Positions 8,583 through 17,917 are shown, counted from the first letter of the stretch. The stretch: DNA of 64,000 nucleotides from an uncultured Erythrobacter sp. (GCA_947493165.1 CANLPY010000001.1:558001-622000); one strand, 5' to 3'. Numbers and translations are program-made. Notes: generated by a model from the sequence alone, not told the origin.

Positions 8583-9520
8583 TAGGCAATCTCCCTCGCA
8601 AAATTCTCAAGCTCTTCCATCGTGATAAGGCTCGCAGTTTCAGCGTCACCAGCGATTTTTTTGATCATCGGGGTAAGGACTTTTCCGCCCAATTCTACAA
8701 ACTGAGTGACGCCATCTGCGGCCATCTGCCCAACGCTTTCGCGCCAGCGCACGCGGCCGGTAACCTGTTCAACCAACAAGCGCTGCTCTTCTGCAGGGTC
8801 TGTCACCTTGCTCGCAGTGACGTTGGCATATAGCGGCAATGACAAAGCGCCGGGTGGCGTCTGCGCAAGCGCTTCAGCCATTCGATCCGCCGCCGGTCGC
8901 ATCATTGAGCAATGGAACGGAGCAGATACTGGCAAAAGAACGCCGCGTTTGATCCCGTGATCCTTAACAATCGCAACCGCGCGCTCAACAGCCGCCTTAG
9001 CACCAGAAATGACCACCTGAGAGGGGTCGTTATCGTTGGCGACCTCGCAAACTTCGCCATCTGAAGCAGCAGCGGCAAGCGCGGACGCCTTCTCTATATC
9101 AGCACCCAGCAGTGCAGCCATAGCTCCCTCGCCTAGTGGGACAGCAGCCTGCATTGCAGAGCCGCGCAATTTGAGGAGCCGGGCCGTGTCGGACAGTGAG
9201 AAAGCGCCTACCGCGCAAAGAGCGGTGTATTCACCCAAAGAATGCCCCGCCACACAATCACCCGCATCTGCGAGCGACAAGCCGAATTCCTTTTCGAGCA
9301 CGCGCAATGTCGCGATCGCGTTCGCCATGATTGCAGGTTGCGCGTTCTCAGTTAGCATAAGGTCTTCGGCAGGGCCGTCCGCCATTATTGCAGAAAGCTT
9401 CAGAGACAGCGCCTCATCAACTTCCTCAAACACCTCGCGTGCGGCAGTGCTGGCGGCCGAAAGCTCACTGCCCATGCCGACTTTTTGGCTACCTTGTCCC
9501 GGAAAAACAAATGCTCGCAT
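8582..9520 (-). CDS. fabD: Malonyl-CoA:ACP transacylase
   Basis: Transfers malonyl from CoA to acyl carrier protein, feeding fatty acid synthesis. The 312-residue protein begins MRAFVFPGQGSQKVGMG, the family's N-terminal signature, has the nucleophile Ser94 in GHSLGE and the catalytic His203 in SAPFHCSMM. The start at 9520 is supported by AGGAG 7 bases upstream; the longer open frame to 9592 would run into ldcA. It lies 29 bases after the LD-carboxypeptidase gene and overlaps fabG, so an operon of three genes is plausible. Confidence 0.95.
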   Translation of the reverse strand: MRAFVFPGQGSQKVGMGSELSAASTAAREVFEEVDEALSLKLSAIMADGPAEDLMLTENAQPAIMANAIATLRVLEKEFGLSLADAGDCVAGHSLGEYTALCAVGAFSLSDTARLLKLRGSAMQAAVPLGEGAMAALLGADIEKASALAAAASDGEVCEVANDNDPSQVVISGAKAAVERAVAIVKDHGIKRGVLLPVSAPFHCSMMRPAADRMAEALAQTPPGALSLPLYANVTASKVTDPAEEQRLLVEQVTGRVRWRESVGQMAADGVTQFVELGGKVLTPMIKKIAGDAETASLITMEELENFAREIA

Positions 9521-9549
9521 TAACAATCTCCTATTGGTCAGCGCGCCTA

Positions 9550-10377
9550 CTAATCGCCTGATGGACTGGCAAGACCGAACGGCACAACGCAATTACCAGA
9601 GGTGTGGCCAATCTGCGCGCGGCCTAGATACGGGATGCCTGCTCTCGCGCACCAAAACTTTGCGATCTCTTCAGGAGTGTATTGAAAGTCGCGGTAATTC
9701 TCAGGCACATTCGTTACCGAACCGAGGCGTAGGCCAGCAAGCCGAGGAAGCGATCCCGAAAGGCTGAAAAACAACCGGTCAATCGAATACAAATGCTCAC
9801 TGACCTCTTCGACCATCAGCACATGGCCTTCAAGGTCAGGCATCACCGGTGTGCCGGCCACCATGGCGAGCGTGATCAAGTTGAACGCCACAGCGGGCGT
9901 TTTCCCATCGACGCTAGGTTCCAAGCCGCTGTTGTCACCTGCAAACCATTTGAGGACCCGCCGAATGGCTTCGCGCCCGCCTTCATTGCCCGCGCTAACC
10001 GGCATTGATCCGTGTACAGCTTGCCCAATCCCATGCCGGTAAAGCGCAGCGAGCATATAACCCGCATCGGAAAAGCCGACATAGGTCTTTGATCGAGCGG
10101 TTTCGTTCATCTGCGCAATGGCTGCCTCTGCAATGCGGTTTGATCCATAGCCGCCCTTGGCAAACCACACCGCATCATAGGCTGGGTCATTGGCGCAATC
10201 GAGCAAAGCCTCTAACCGGCGTAAATCGGGGCCTGCAAAATGGCCATCCAATTCAAAGCACTGATCGTGAAACGTAACCGTGTGCATCGGAAACTCTGCA
10301 GCGACCAATTGCTCTAGCGCCGCAGCTTGCTCGCGCGTGATCGGTGTGGCTGGTGCGCATATTGCAATATTTGTCAT
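9550..10377 (-). CDS. ldcA: LD-carboxypeptidase (peptidase S66, LdcA-like)
   Basis: A cytoplasmic serine peptidase that removes the terminal D-Ala from muropeptide tetrapeptides during peptidoglycan recycling. The 275-residue length is near normal. The nucleophile is Ser103 in TYVGFSDAGYM; the family's Glu is in VEEVSEHLYSIDR and the His in AQIGHTSGN at the C-terminus. AVWFAKGGYGSNRI matches the S66 substrate loop. It is divergent from a Mur ligase gene and upstream of fabD on the same strand. The divergent partner supports the recycling role. Confidence 0.88.
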   Translation of the reverse strand: MTNIAICAPATPITREQAAALEQLVAAEFPMHTVTFHDQCFELDGHFAGPDLRRLEALLDCANDPAYDAVWFAKGGYGSNRIAEAAIAQMNETARSKTYVGFSDAGYMLAALYRHGIGQAVHGSMPVSAGNEGGREAIRRVLKWFAGDNSGLEPSVDGKTPAVAFNLITLAMVAGTPVMPDLEGHVLMVEEVSEHLYSIDRLFFSLSGSLPRLAGLRLGSVTNVPENYRDFQYTPEEIAKFWCARAGIPYLGRAQIGHTSGNCVVPFGLASPSGD

Positions 10378-10431
10378 GGCTTTGTTCTAAATCGCTTGTT
10401 TTGCCCGGCACATATTAATAGCGGTGGTCGC

Positions 10432-11874
10432 ATGGGTAACGGGATCGATCAAGCGGCGCTGACAGAGCGCCCGTTCTTTTTTTGTGGGATTGGCGGCTCG
10501 GGAATGCTGCCGCTGGCCCAAATTTTGCGTGGTATGGGCTGCGAAGTTGCAGGCTCTGATCGCTCATATGATCAGGGGCGAACAGCGACGAAGTTTGCAT
10601 GGCTGGCCGATAATGGCTTTACCCTTCACCCGCAGGACGGTAGCGGTCTCACTTCGTCCGATCAGGTATTGGTTGCCTCTGCCGCCGTTGAAGACACTGT
10701 GCCGGATGCTGCGCGAGCCAGAGAGCTGGGTTGCGAACGTTTCACACGCGCAGAAGTGCTAGCGAGCCTGTTTAATGATGCTGGATACTCTATCGCTGTA
10801 GGCGGCACTTCAGGCAAATCAACGGTCACCGGGATGATCGGAACCATTCTGGCTGATGTTGAGCATGATCCCACAATCATGAACGGTGCGGTGATGAAAA
10901 ACTTCATCAGTGAGGATAACCCATTCGCCAGCGCGCGAGTTGGTCGCCCTGAAATCTTCGTGAGCGAAGTGGATGAGAGCGACGGATCTATCGCGCTTTA
11001 CCAACCAACCATCGGCGTCCTGCTTAACGTCAGCCTCGACCACAAAAGTCTGGAAGAACTGCGCGGATTATTCCGCGACTATCTGAGCGTATCGGGCTGC
11101 GGCGTTGTAAATTTCGACAACGAAGAAGCGCGCTTGCTGGGTCAGGCTTCTGTCACTGAACATGGGCGGCAGATGATTTCGTTCGGTGTCGAGAACCGTG
11201 ATGCTGATATTACCGTCAAGCCCGGATCGATCGTCGAAGGGGCGTTTAACGTATCAGCCGTGGTGATCGATAACCGCGCATTGGAAGAATGCGAGCTTAC
11301 CGTGCCGATGCCCGGCCTGCACAACCTTTCCAACGCTCTCGCGGCAATTGGCGCAGCCTGTGCGGCTGGCATTGGTATCGAGCGGGCATGCGAAGCTTTG
11401 GCAGAATTTAAGGGTCTAGCGCGACGCTTTGACGTAATCGGCACGAGCGGCAGTGACATCACGGTCATTGATGATTTTGGACACAATCCAGAGAAATGCG
11501 CAGCTACTTTGCGCACGCTAAAGGCAACCAAGGGACGCGTAATTGCCTTCTTCCAGCCCCATGGATATGGTCCTTTGCAGCAAATGGGCAATGAACTCGC
11601 TGAAACCTTTGCCCGAGAGCTAGGCAATGACGATGTTACGATCATGTGTGATCCTGTCTATTATGGCGGAACAGTCGACCGCAGCGAAGGGACAGAGCGC
11701 ATAATTAAGCTAATCGAAGAATTCGGCAGCACCGCCGAACACATTCCCGCTAGAGAGGATTGCGGCAAGCGTATGCAAGAGATCGCCCAGCCCGGTGACC
11801 GAATTGTCATCATGGGCGCCCGCGACGACACTTTGACGAACTTTGCGAAAGCTGTGTTCGACGGATTGGAATGA
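10432..11874 (+). CDS. Mur ligase family protein (MurC/Mpl-like)
   Basis: An ATP-dependent ligase that joins UDP-MurNAc to an amino acid or, if Mpl-like, to a recycled tripeptide. Three Mur domains are visible: the Rossmann-like N-terminus (FFFCGIGGSGMLPLA), the ATPase domain with P-loop GGTSGKST (124-131) and VSEVDESDGS, and the C-terminal domain with VIDDFGHNPEK. The P-loop has Ser-Gly-Lys-Ser where MurC and Mpl usually have His-Gly-Lys-Thr. ATG 10432 is taken because the longer frame to 10327 would overlap ldcA. Pairing with ldcA favours a recycling role, but MurC activity cannot be excluded. Confidence 0.82.
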   Translation: MGNGIDQAALTERPFFFCGIGGSGMLPLAQILRGMGCEVAGSDRSYDQGRTATKFAWLADNGFTLHPQDGSGLTSSDQVLVASAAVEDTVPDAARARELGCERFTRAEVLASLFNDAGYSIAVGGTSGKSTVTGMIGTILADVEHDPTIMNGAVMKNFISEDNPFASARVGRPEIFVSEVDESDGSIALYQPTIGVLLNVSLDHKSLEELRGLFRDYLSVSGCGVVNFDNEEARLLGQASVTEHGRQMISFGVENRDADITVKPGSIVEGAFNVSAVVIDNRALEECELTVPMPGLHNLSNALAAIGAACAAGIGIERACEALAEFKGLARRFDVIGTSGSDITVIDDFGHNPEKCAATLRTLKATKGRVIAFFQPHGYGPLQQMGNELAETFARELGNDDVTIMCDPVYYGGTVDRSEGTERIIKLIEEFGSTAEHIPAREDCGKRMQEIAQPGDRIVIMGARDDTLTNFAKAVFDGLE

Positions 11875-12149
11875 CCGTCTATCGCCTTGCGGTGCGACAT
11901 GCACAGCTGATGCTCTTTGCGCTGCTGGTGACTTTCCTATTTGTGATCACGATTGATCGGATGGTCGGCCATTCGTCTTTGGCCTTTGCCGTTGCGATCA
12001 TCATTCTGATCGCGGCCAATTCGCGGATGCGCCGATTTAACTGCTCGACTTGTGGCAAGAACCTGTTTTTTCGAGGATTGTTAGTTGTGCCTTGGCCCAA
12101 TAAAGTCTGCACCAAATGTGGGACCGATCTGGCTCGGCAAGCAGATTAG
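11871..12149 (+). CDS. Small membrane protein with a zinc ribbon
   Basis: A 92-residue protein of no family I recognise. Two hydrophobic segments (about 10-30 and 36-50) are followed by a C-terminal zinc-ribbon-like module with CSTCGK and CTKCGT. Its ATG overlaps the Mur ligase stop by 4 bases (ATGA), so it is made with that enzyme. Its stop codon overlaps that of the convergent GST gene. A role in the envelope is possible but not shown. Confidence 0.72.
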   Translation: MTVYRLAVRHAQLMLFALLVTFLFVITIDRMVGHSSLAFAVAIIILIAANSRMRRFNCSTCGKNLFFRGLLVVPWPNKVCTKCGTDLARQAD

Positions 12150-12793
12150 CTTTTAAGCATCTCTGCTCCCCGCTCTTCCTTGGCGACCGCGCGTTTATAG
12201 GCATCACGATCCATCAAACGCGAACGATATTCTTTTAGAGTTTCAGGGACCCCTTCATCAAGGCCAACCTTGCTGGCCAGCACCAGCGCATAGCCGACGC
12301 AAATGTCCGCTACTGTTAAACGGTCTGCGCAAAGGAACTGTCTGCCCTCAAGTCGCCGCTCTATTTTCACCAAGCGCTTGTGAAACCACTTTGCATAGGC
12401 CTTGCCCGCCTCGGCAAACCCTTTGTCTTTCTCAAATATTGCAAAGCGCATGTAGACCGTTTGCGGAAAGGTGATCGTTGCATCAGCATGATAAGTGTAG
12501 TCGAGATATTCAGCGTAGTCGCTTGCCTCAGGTGCAACCGCTAAATCCGTTAGCCCGGAACGCGTCGCAAGATAGTGCGCAATCGCGCAGCTTTCCGAAA
12601 GTTGCGCATCACCATCCACGAGCAAAGGGACCGTCCCTAACGGATTGACCTCAAGATATTCGGGAGCGAGAAAGCGCGGCGGAAACGGCAACATTTTGAG
12701 ATCAAGCTCAACGCCCGCTTCCTCTGCCGCCCACGTTGCCCGCAATCCGCGCGATCCGGCGCAGGTGTAAAGTCGCGGCATCTCATCCATCAA
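12146..12793 (-). CDS. Glutathione S-transferase family protein
   Basis: A 215-residue GST: thioredoxin-like N-terminal domain (residues about 5-82, with NPLGTVPLL and the QLSESCAIAHYL glutathione-binding turn) and an all-helical C-terminal domain (LTVADICVGYAL). The start-proximal CAGSRG may hold the catalytic Ser/Cys. Its ATG overlaps the stop of the upstream DUF808 gene by 4 bases. The substrate is unknown. Confidence 0.88.
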   Translation of the reverse strand: MMDEMPRLYTCAGSRGLRATWAAEEAGVELDLKMLPFPPRFLAPEYLEVNPLGTVPLLVDGDAQLSESCAIAHYLATRSGLTDLAVAPEASDYAEYLDYTYHADATITFPQTVYMRFAIFEKDKGFAEAGKAYAKWFHKRLVKIERRLEGRQFLCADRLTVADICVGYALVLASKVGLDEGVPETLKEYRSRLMDRDAYKRAVAKEERGAEMLKS

Positions 12794-13731
12794 TGCGCCC
12801 CTTCGTACCCGATAACCTTATGAATCACGAACGCGATTAGAGCACCGAACGCCAACCCAAGAACGCCAGAAATCGCGGCATAAGTGAACCATCCAGCTAT
12901 TCCTGAAAGCGCGCCGGTTACGCCAGCAACCCAATATTCTGCTCCGTGTGCGATATCGTAGAGCAAGTGGAAACCGACTTCATGCGTTCCGTGCACAATA
13001 ATTCCGCCACCAACCCACAGCATTGCTATCGTCCCGATAAATGACAGCGCTACAAGCAATTTTGGCACGGAATTAACGAGAAACGCTCCGAATTTTTGCG
13101 CGCTCGGGCTATCTTTCTCCGTCAGATGCAGGCCCACATCATCCATCTTTACGATCAGCGCGACTGCCCCATAAACGGCAACGGTCACCACCACAGCGAC
13201 AATCCCGAGTGCAATGGCCCTCTCCCACCACACATCAAGCGCAAGCTCATTTAGAGTAATCGCCATGATTTCAGCTGAGAGGATTAAATCGGTACGCACA
13301 GCGCCCGCAACCCGTTGATTCTCGAAAGCAACGGGATCAGTAATCTCATCCTCAAGGGTTTTGCCGTGCTTTGCGCCGCCAAGTTTTTCGAGAACCTTTT
13401 CTGCGCCCTCATAACAGAGAAACGCCCCGCCCAGCATCAATATCCAAATGATCAACCAAGGTAAAAACTCGGACAGGATAATCGCACCGGGCAGCAAGAT
13501 AACCAGCTTGTTGAAGAAACTACCTTTGGTGATCTTCCAAATTATCGGCAGTTCGCGCGCGGGAGATAAGCCTGTGACATAGCTCGGCGTGACCGCCGCA
13601 TCATCGATCACAACGCCTGCTGTTTTTGTGCCAGCTCGCCCAGCAGCAGCGGCAATGTCATCCATTGAGGCTGCTGCGGTTCTAGCGATGATCGACACAT
13701 CATCAAGCAATGCAACTAATCCTGACGGCAA
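12790..13731 (-). CDS. DUF808 family inner-membrane protein (YedI-like)
   Basis: A 313-residue integral membrane protein of the DUF808/YedI family, function unknown. It shows the family N-terminus (SGLVALLDDVSIIARTAAAS, near PSYVTGLSPARELPIIWKI) and several hydrophobic spans, for example LPWLIIWILMLGGAFLCYEGAEKV and the final GLAFGALIAFVIHKVIG. The TTG at 13731 has AGGGGA 6 bases upstream. It is coupled to the GST gene by an ATGA overlap. Confidence 0.85.
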   Translation of the reverse strand: MPSGLVALLDDVSIIARTAAASMDDIAAAAGRAGTKTAGVVIDDAAVTPSYVTGLSPARELPIIWKITKGSFFNKLVILLPGAIILSEFLPWLIIWILMLGGAFLCYEGAEKVLEKLGGAKHGKTLEDEITDPVAFENQRVAGAVRTDLILSAEIMAITLNELALDVWWERAIALGIVAVVVTVAVYGAVALIVKMDDVGLHLTEKDSPSAQKFGAFLVNSVPKLLVALSFIGTIAMLWVGGGIIVHGTHEVGFHLLYDIAHGAEYWVAGVTGALSGIAGWFTYAAISGVLGLAFGALIAFVIHKVIGYEGAH

Positions 13732-13942
13732 GCCTAATCCCCTTAAGTGACTGAGGGATCACCCCTGCCGTGCTGCGGCGACAAGCACAAGAGACCACCA
13801 GCACCTTTCACCCTTGCTTTTGGATGCAAACCGGGTATGTGCGCGCATCGCCTTTATCAAAGAGCGAACCAAAGAAAGTCGGAGGGGCCCCGTCATCCGG
13901 ACGGACAAGCCAGCGATCGGCATAACTAAGAAAGGAAGTGAG

Positions 13943-14308
13943 ATGGCTCTATATGAGCATATCTTTCTCGCGCGTCAGGATCTGAGCCAAGCTCAGGTAG
14001 ACACGCTGGCGGCAACCGCCACAGAAATCGTGGAAGCGAATAAAGGCAAGGTTACCAAGACGGAAACTTGGGGCCTCAAGTCACTCGCCTACAAGATTGA
14101 CCGCAACCGTAAAGCTCACTTCGTGATGCTCAACATTGACGCCCCAGGCTCAGTTGTTGAGGAACTCGAACGCCAGACCCGTATCAACGAAGACGTACTT
14201 CGCTATATGACCATTCGTGTTGAAGAGCACGAAGAAGGTCCAAGCGTAATGATGCGCAAGAACGAGCGTGATCGTAAACGCCGTTCCGACAGGGAGGACC
14301 GCGACTAA
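13943..14308 (+). CDS. rpsF: 30S ribosomal protein S6
   Basis: Primary binding partner of S18 in the platform of the small subunit. The 121-residue protein starts [16 protein letters not shown] and carries the [16 protein letters not shown] core; the C-terminus is a basic/acidic tail. The start is at ATG 13943, behind AAAGGAAGTGAG; an in-frame extension to 13814 has no homology to S6. The stop overlaps the rpsR ATG (TAATG), as expected for proteins made in equal amounts. The 210-base leader contains a small hairpin around 13878-13902. Confidence 0.96.
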   Translation: MALYEHIFLARQDLSQAQVDTLAATATEIVEANKGKVTKTETWGLKSLAYKIDRNRKAHFVMLNIDAPGSVVEELERQTRINEDVLRYMTIRVEEHEEGPSVMMRKNERDRKRRSDREDRD

Positions 14309-14532
14309 TGGCACGTCCTTTTTTCCGCCGCCGCAAATCTTGCCCGTTTTCGGGCAATGAAGCCCCCAAGATCGATTATAAAGACGTACGCCTGCTTCAG
14401 GGCTTCATGTCTGAGCGTGGTAAGATTGTGCCTTCGCGCATCACGGCCGTTTCTGCAAAGAAGCAGCGTGAACTGGCCAAAGCCATCAAGCGCGCTCGCC
14501 ACATCGGCTTGCTGCCGTACATCGTGAAGTAA
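14308..14532 (+). CDS. rpsR: 30S ribosomal protein S18
   Basis: Small-subunit protein that dimerises with S6. The 74-residue sequence begins [16 protein letters not shown] and contains [20 protein letters not shown] and [20 protein letters not shown], all diagnostic. Translation is coupled to rpsF by a one-base overlap, and rplI follows 13 bases later with its own GAGGAGAG site. Confidence 0.97.
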   Translation: MARPFFRRRKSCPFSGNEAPKIDYKDVRLLQGFMSERGKIVPSRITAVSAKKQRELAKAIKRARHIGLLPYIVK

Positions 14533-14545
14533 GAGGAGAGACGAC

Positions 14546-15232
14546 ATGGATATCATTCTCCTCGAACGTATCGAGAAACTTGGCACCATTGGTGACGTTG
14601 TAACCGTGAAAGACGGTTATGCGCGCAACTTCCTTCTTCCACAAAAGAAGGCCCTGCGCGCAAACGATTCCAACAAGAAGGTGTTTGAAGCCAATCGTGA
14701 GCGTCTCGAAAAAGAGAACGCGGAACGTCGCGGCGAAGCCGAAAAGACCGGAAGCAAGGTCGATGGTGCAGAAGTTGTGCTTATTCGCGCAGCATCGAAC
14801 ACCGGACAGCTATACGGTTCAGTCAACGTCCGCGACATGGTCGCTGGCTTGGTTGAGCAAGGCCACGAAGTCGACAAGAAGCAAGTCATTATGGGCGCGC
14901 CAATTAAGTCGATCGGCATGCACGATGTGACTGTAGCTCTTCACCCAGAAGTGCACGTTACCGTGAAGGCAAACGTTGCGCGCAGTGACGATGAAGCCGA
15001 GCTTCAAAGTCAGGGTGTCGACGTGCTCGCACAGCTGTTTGAAGAAGAGCAGAAGGAAATTGAGGAAGCTGCCGGCGAAAACCGCATCGACCCAACCCTT
15101 GAGCCGGGTGAAATCCCCGCTGAGCTGCTCGAAGATGCAGCTGTTGCCAACATCGAAGCCGCTGAAGCTGAGGAAGCTGCTGCGGATGATGATGCGGCGG
15201 ACGCCGACGAAGAAAAAACTGCAAGCGAATAA
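14546..15232 (+). CDS. rplI: 50S ribosomal protein L9 with long acidic tail
   Basis: Binds 23S rRNA domain V and helps fix ribosome spacing. The N-terminal domain is classical ([32 protein letters not shown]), followed by the long connecting helix and the C-terminal domain ending near VTVKANVAR (about residue 150). A further 75 residues, rich in Glu, Ala and Asp, extend beyond the usual end; the protein is 228 rather than about 150 residues. The function of the tail is unknown; such tails occur in related alphaproteobacteria. Confidence 0.96.
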   Translation: MDIILLERIEKLGTIGDVVTVKDGYARNFLLPQKKALRANDSNKKVFEANRERLEKENAERRGEAEKTGSKVDGAEVVLIRAASNTGQLYGSVNVRDMVAGLVEQGHEVDKKQVIMGAPIKSIGMHDVTVALHPEVHVTVKANVARSDDEAELQSQGVDVLAQLFEEEQKEIEEAAGENRIDPTLEPGEIPAELLEDAAVANIEAAEAEEAAADDDAADADEEKTASE

Positions 15233-15262
15233 GTCTTGCTTCTTTTACCGCCGAAACAACAA

Positions 15263-15297
15263 GGGGCGCGAAGTCAGACAGGCTTCGCGCCCTTTTT
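15263..15297 (+). terminator. Rho-independent terminator after rplI
   Basis: GGGCGCGAAG at 15264-15273 pairs with CTTCGCGCCC at 15283-15292 (10 bp, 9-base loop) and is followed by TTTTT. It closes the rpsF-rpsR-rplI operon. Confidence 0.92.
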
Positions 15298-15382
15298 GTA
15301 AAGGGCACAATCTTGCGCAAAATTCGCTGCAAATGCCGCTCTGTCTTTGAATTATCACGCTTGGAGTCCTAATTCCCCTTTT

Positions 15383-16825
15383 ATGCAACCAGTTGAAACA
15401 ATCCTCTCTGAGCTTCAGCGCATCTATAGCGAAGCAGTCTCCTCCCTGCGCGAGGACGTGATCGCCTATGGCAAGGACGGCACGACCCCTCCAGCCAGTC
15501 GGCGCGAAGACGGCAGTTATGCCTATCCCGAATTAACCCTGCGTTATTCCGGAATTGGAGAGCCCCTCGATCGCAGCCGCGCCTTTGGCCGGCTAGAACT
15601 ACCGGGCACATACACAACGACGGTTACCCGGCCCGACCTGTTCAACAGCTACCTCGAAGAACAACTGAGGCTGATCGCCGGGGAGTATGAGGTGGAGATA
15701 GAGGTTGGCCGTTCACGGCAAGAGATACCCTTCCCCTACGTACTGGACGGCGATGCAGGTGCAGCAATGGTAGGGATCGCTCCGCAAGACATTGCCAAGC
15801 ACTTCCCATCAACGGACCTCGCCCTGATCGGGGATGAGCTTGCCGATGGGATTGAGTTTGATGAGGCCCAAGCGATGCCATTGTCAATTTTTGACGGGCT
15901 TCGTACTGACTATTCACTTGCGCGCTTGGCGCATTACACCGGTACTAAGGTAGAGGATTTTCAGGACTTTATCCTATTCACCAACTATCACCGGTATGTC
16001 GATGAGTTCGTGAATTGGGGTGCGCAACAAATTTGCGAAGATGGCGATAGTTATATTGGTTTGACAGGCGCTGGCGGCCTTAACATTGATCAGTGCGCAG
16101 ACAACGCCGAGGAACAGCTTAACGACACCGCTTGGCGCAGACACCAGATGCCAGCCTACCACCTGATCCGCGAAGATGGGCAAGGCATCACCTTGGTAAA
16201 CATTGGCGTTGGACCTTCCAACGCAAAGACCATCTGTGACCACTTAGCTGTATTGCGCCCGCATGCGTGGATGATGATTGGCCATTGTGGCGGCGTCAGA
16301 TCCAGTCAGAAAATCGGCGATTTTGTTCTCGCGCACGCTTATTTGCGCGATGACCATGTACTTGATGCGGTCTTGCCGCCAGAGGTGCCCATCCCCCCAA
16401 TTGCTGAGGTTCAACAGGCACTCGCTGGCGCAACCGAAGAAGTGGCCGGAATGCAAGGTGCAAACCTCAAACAGCGGATGCGTACTGGCACGGTTGTAAC
16501 CACTGATGATCGCAATTGGGAGCTTCTTTACTCAACATCCGCCAAGAGATTCTCGCAAAGCCGGGCAATTGCGGTTGAGATGGAAAGCGCAACTATTGCG
16601 GCGCAAGGATACCGCTTCCGTGTTCCTTATGGCACATTGCTGTGCGTGTCGGACAAGCCTCTCCACGGAGAGATCAAGCTGCCGGGTCAGGCCAACCAAT
16701 TCTATGAGGAAGCGATCGCAGCCCACCTTCAGATTGGTTTGGAAGCGTGCAAGCGCCTGCGCGATGAGGGGGACCGATTGCATTCTCGCAAGCTGCGCGC
16801 CTTTAACGAGCCTCCGTTTAGATGA
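15383..16825 (+). CDS. amn: AMP nucleosidase
   Basis: Hydrolyses AMP to adenine and ribose 5-phosphate in purine salvage. The 480-residue protein has the N-terminal AMN regulatory domain (SELQRIYSEAVSSLREDVIAYG onward) and a C-terminal nucleoside phosphorylase-like catalytic domain (IGVGPSNAKTICDHLAVLRP, IGHCGGVRSSQKIGD, AVEMESATIAAQGYRF). Candidate starts are TTG 15347 and ATG 15383; the ATG fits the family N-terminus better, though a GGAG sits unusually far (about 16 bases) upstream. It stands alone after the rplI terminator and converges on the YbjN-like genes. Confidence 0.92.
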   Translation: MQPVETILSELQRIYSEAVSSLREDVIAYGKDGTTPPASRREDGSYAYPELTLRYSGIGEPLDRSRAFGRLELPGTYTTTVTRPDLFNSYLEEQLRLIAGEYEVEIEVGRSRQEIPFPYVLDGDAGAAMVGIAPQDIAKHFPSTDLALIGDELADGIEFDEAQAMPLSIFDGLRTDYSLARLAHYTGTKVEDFQDFILFTNYHRYVDEFVNWGAQQICEDGDSYIGLTGAGGLNIDQCADNAEEQLNDTAWRRHQMPAYHLIREDGQGITLVNIGVGPSNAKTICDHLAVLRPHAWMMIGHCGGVRSSQKIGDFVLAHAYLRDDHVLDAVLPPEVPIPPIAEVQQALAGATEEVAGMQGANLKQRMRTGTVVTTDDRNWELLYSTSAKRFSQSRAIAVEMESATIAAQGYRFRVPYGTLLCVSDKPLHGEIKLPGQANQFYEEAIAAHLQIGLEACKRLRDEGDRLHSRKLRAFNEPPFR

Positions 16826-16837
16826 GTGTGATTTAAG

Positions 16838-17320
16838 TCAGTCTTGCTCAGCGAATGCAATATCTGCAGTCGTGTCGACGGCTTCTGAAAACCTACGTAT
16901 TGATCTCAGAAAGATTGGGACGGAAATCCCATCGCCTGTTACGATGTCCCAAGAAATGAATGGATCACCTTCATCGTCTAACGACACTGCAGCAAAACGA
17001 TTCTCGGCACTGATCTTGATTGCCTCATCTGCAGTCCAAGGCTCACTTCGATCAAAGCCCGTTCGAAATTGAATAGAACCGCAGTTGTCGTTCGTTTCAG
17101 TCTCGCAGTCATAAAACAGAATCACTGTCGACATTCCGACTAATTCAGTTCGGATCATAGGATCGCCAGTGCTATCTGTCGTCAATTCGATCTCATACCC
17201 AGCATTTTTAAGAACGGCTGCCATTACCTCAGGCTCTTGAGCGCTGACCAAATGTTCGTCTGCTTGCGCAACCGTTGATAATACAAAACAGAACAGTGCT
17301 ACAAAGTATTTTGCCAACAT
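16838..17320 (-). CDS. Secreted YbjN-like protein
   Basis: A 160-residue exported protein with a signal peptide (cleavage likely after STVAQA) and a YbjN-like sensory domain (EVMAAVLKNAGYEIEL near the start; the closing SEAVDTTADIAFAE). YbjN domains resemble type III secretion chaperones; their periplasmic role is unknown. It directly follows another YbjN-like gene (5-base gap), so the two form a tandem pair. The assignment rests on fold-like pattern rather than a strict motif. Confidence 0.65.
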   Translation of the reverse strand: MLAKYFVALFCFVLSTVAQADEHLVSAQEPEVMAAVLKNAGYEIELTTDSTGDPMIRTELVGMSTVILFYDCETETNDNCGSIQFRTGFDRSEPWTADEAIKISAENRFAAVSLDDEGDPFISWDIVTGDGISVPIFLRSIRRFSEAVDTTADIAFAEQD

Positions 17321-17325
17321 AGAGT

Positions 17326-17841
17326 TTACCGCCCTTGCACTGAAAACGCCGTCAATTCCCGGCGCATCTTCTCTATTTCCTGTCCGAACACGAGCAATTG
17401 TGCCTGGGCATTTGCATAGCTGATGCCATAAACCGAGTTGATATAACCCTGCAGCACGATCGCCTGATCGCCAGCGCGAACCGCCTTGCTGTTGGCATTT
17501 AAATTATTGAACACGTTGAGGAACTCATCAATCTCACTACGACTGCGTTCGTCATTGCGGGTGAATGTCGCGAGCATGAGCAAGCCTACGCAGCCCTGCT
17601 CAGCGCTGCAGGCGCGCGGGCTGAGAGCAAATGCAAGAGTCTCGCCAGCCTGAGCGCGATACACAGTCCCGCCATTACCGTCCTGTTCAACCTGCCACGT
17701 CGCTTGGACGTCGAGCAGCAAGCGTGAAACAGTCGGTGCGTCAAACTGAATGACGACCTGCGGCTGAGCTAGCGCTGGCGCTGATCCAAGCGTGGCCCCC
17801 ATTGCCAAAACCAGCGCAGCAATTGCCCCTAAAACACGCAT
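17326..17841 (-). CDS. Secreted YbjN-like protein, tandem copy
   Basis: A 171-residue exported protein with a signal peptide ending near SAPALA. The mature part (APTVSRLLLDVQATWQVEQ, then FNNLNANSKAVRAGDQAIVLQGYI) looks like a YbjN domain. It carries two Cys in the mature part (SPRACSAEQGCVG) that could form a disulfide. It is upstream of and likely co-transcribed with the second YbjN-like gene. Function unknown. Confidence 0.65.
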   Translation of the reverse strand: MRVLGAIAALVLAMGATLGSAPALAQPQVVIQFDAPTVSRLLLDVQATWQVEQDGNGGTVYRAQAGETLAFALSPRACSAEQGCVGLLMLATFTRNDERSRSEIDEFLNVFNNLNANSKAVRAGDQAIVLQGYINSVYGISYANAQAQLLVFGQEIEKMRRELTAFSVQGR

Positions 17842-17917
17842 TTTCCCTAAAACCCCTGTCGTCGTTCAGCAAAGCATAGGCTTGAAACGGTTTTCATCTT
17901 CTTGCCCCGCCGAATTT

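Noticed and set aside
9036-9767. 243-residue Ser/Ala-rich frame on the plus strand
   Set aside because: Opposite fabD; its composition is what the reverse frame of a GC-rich gene gives.
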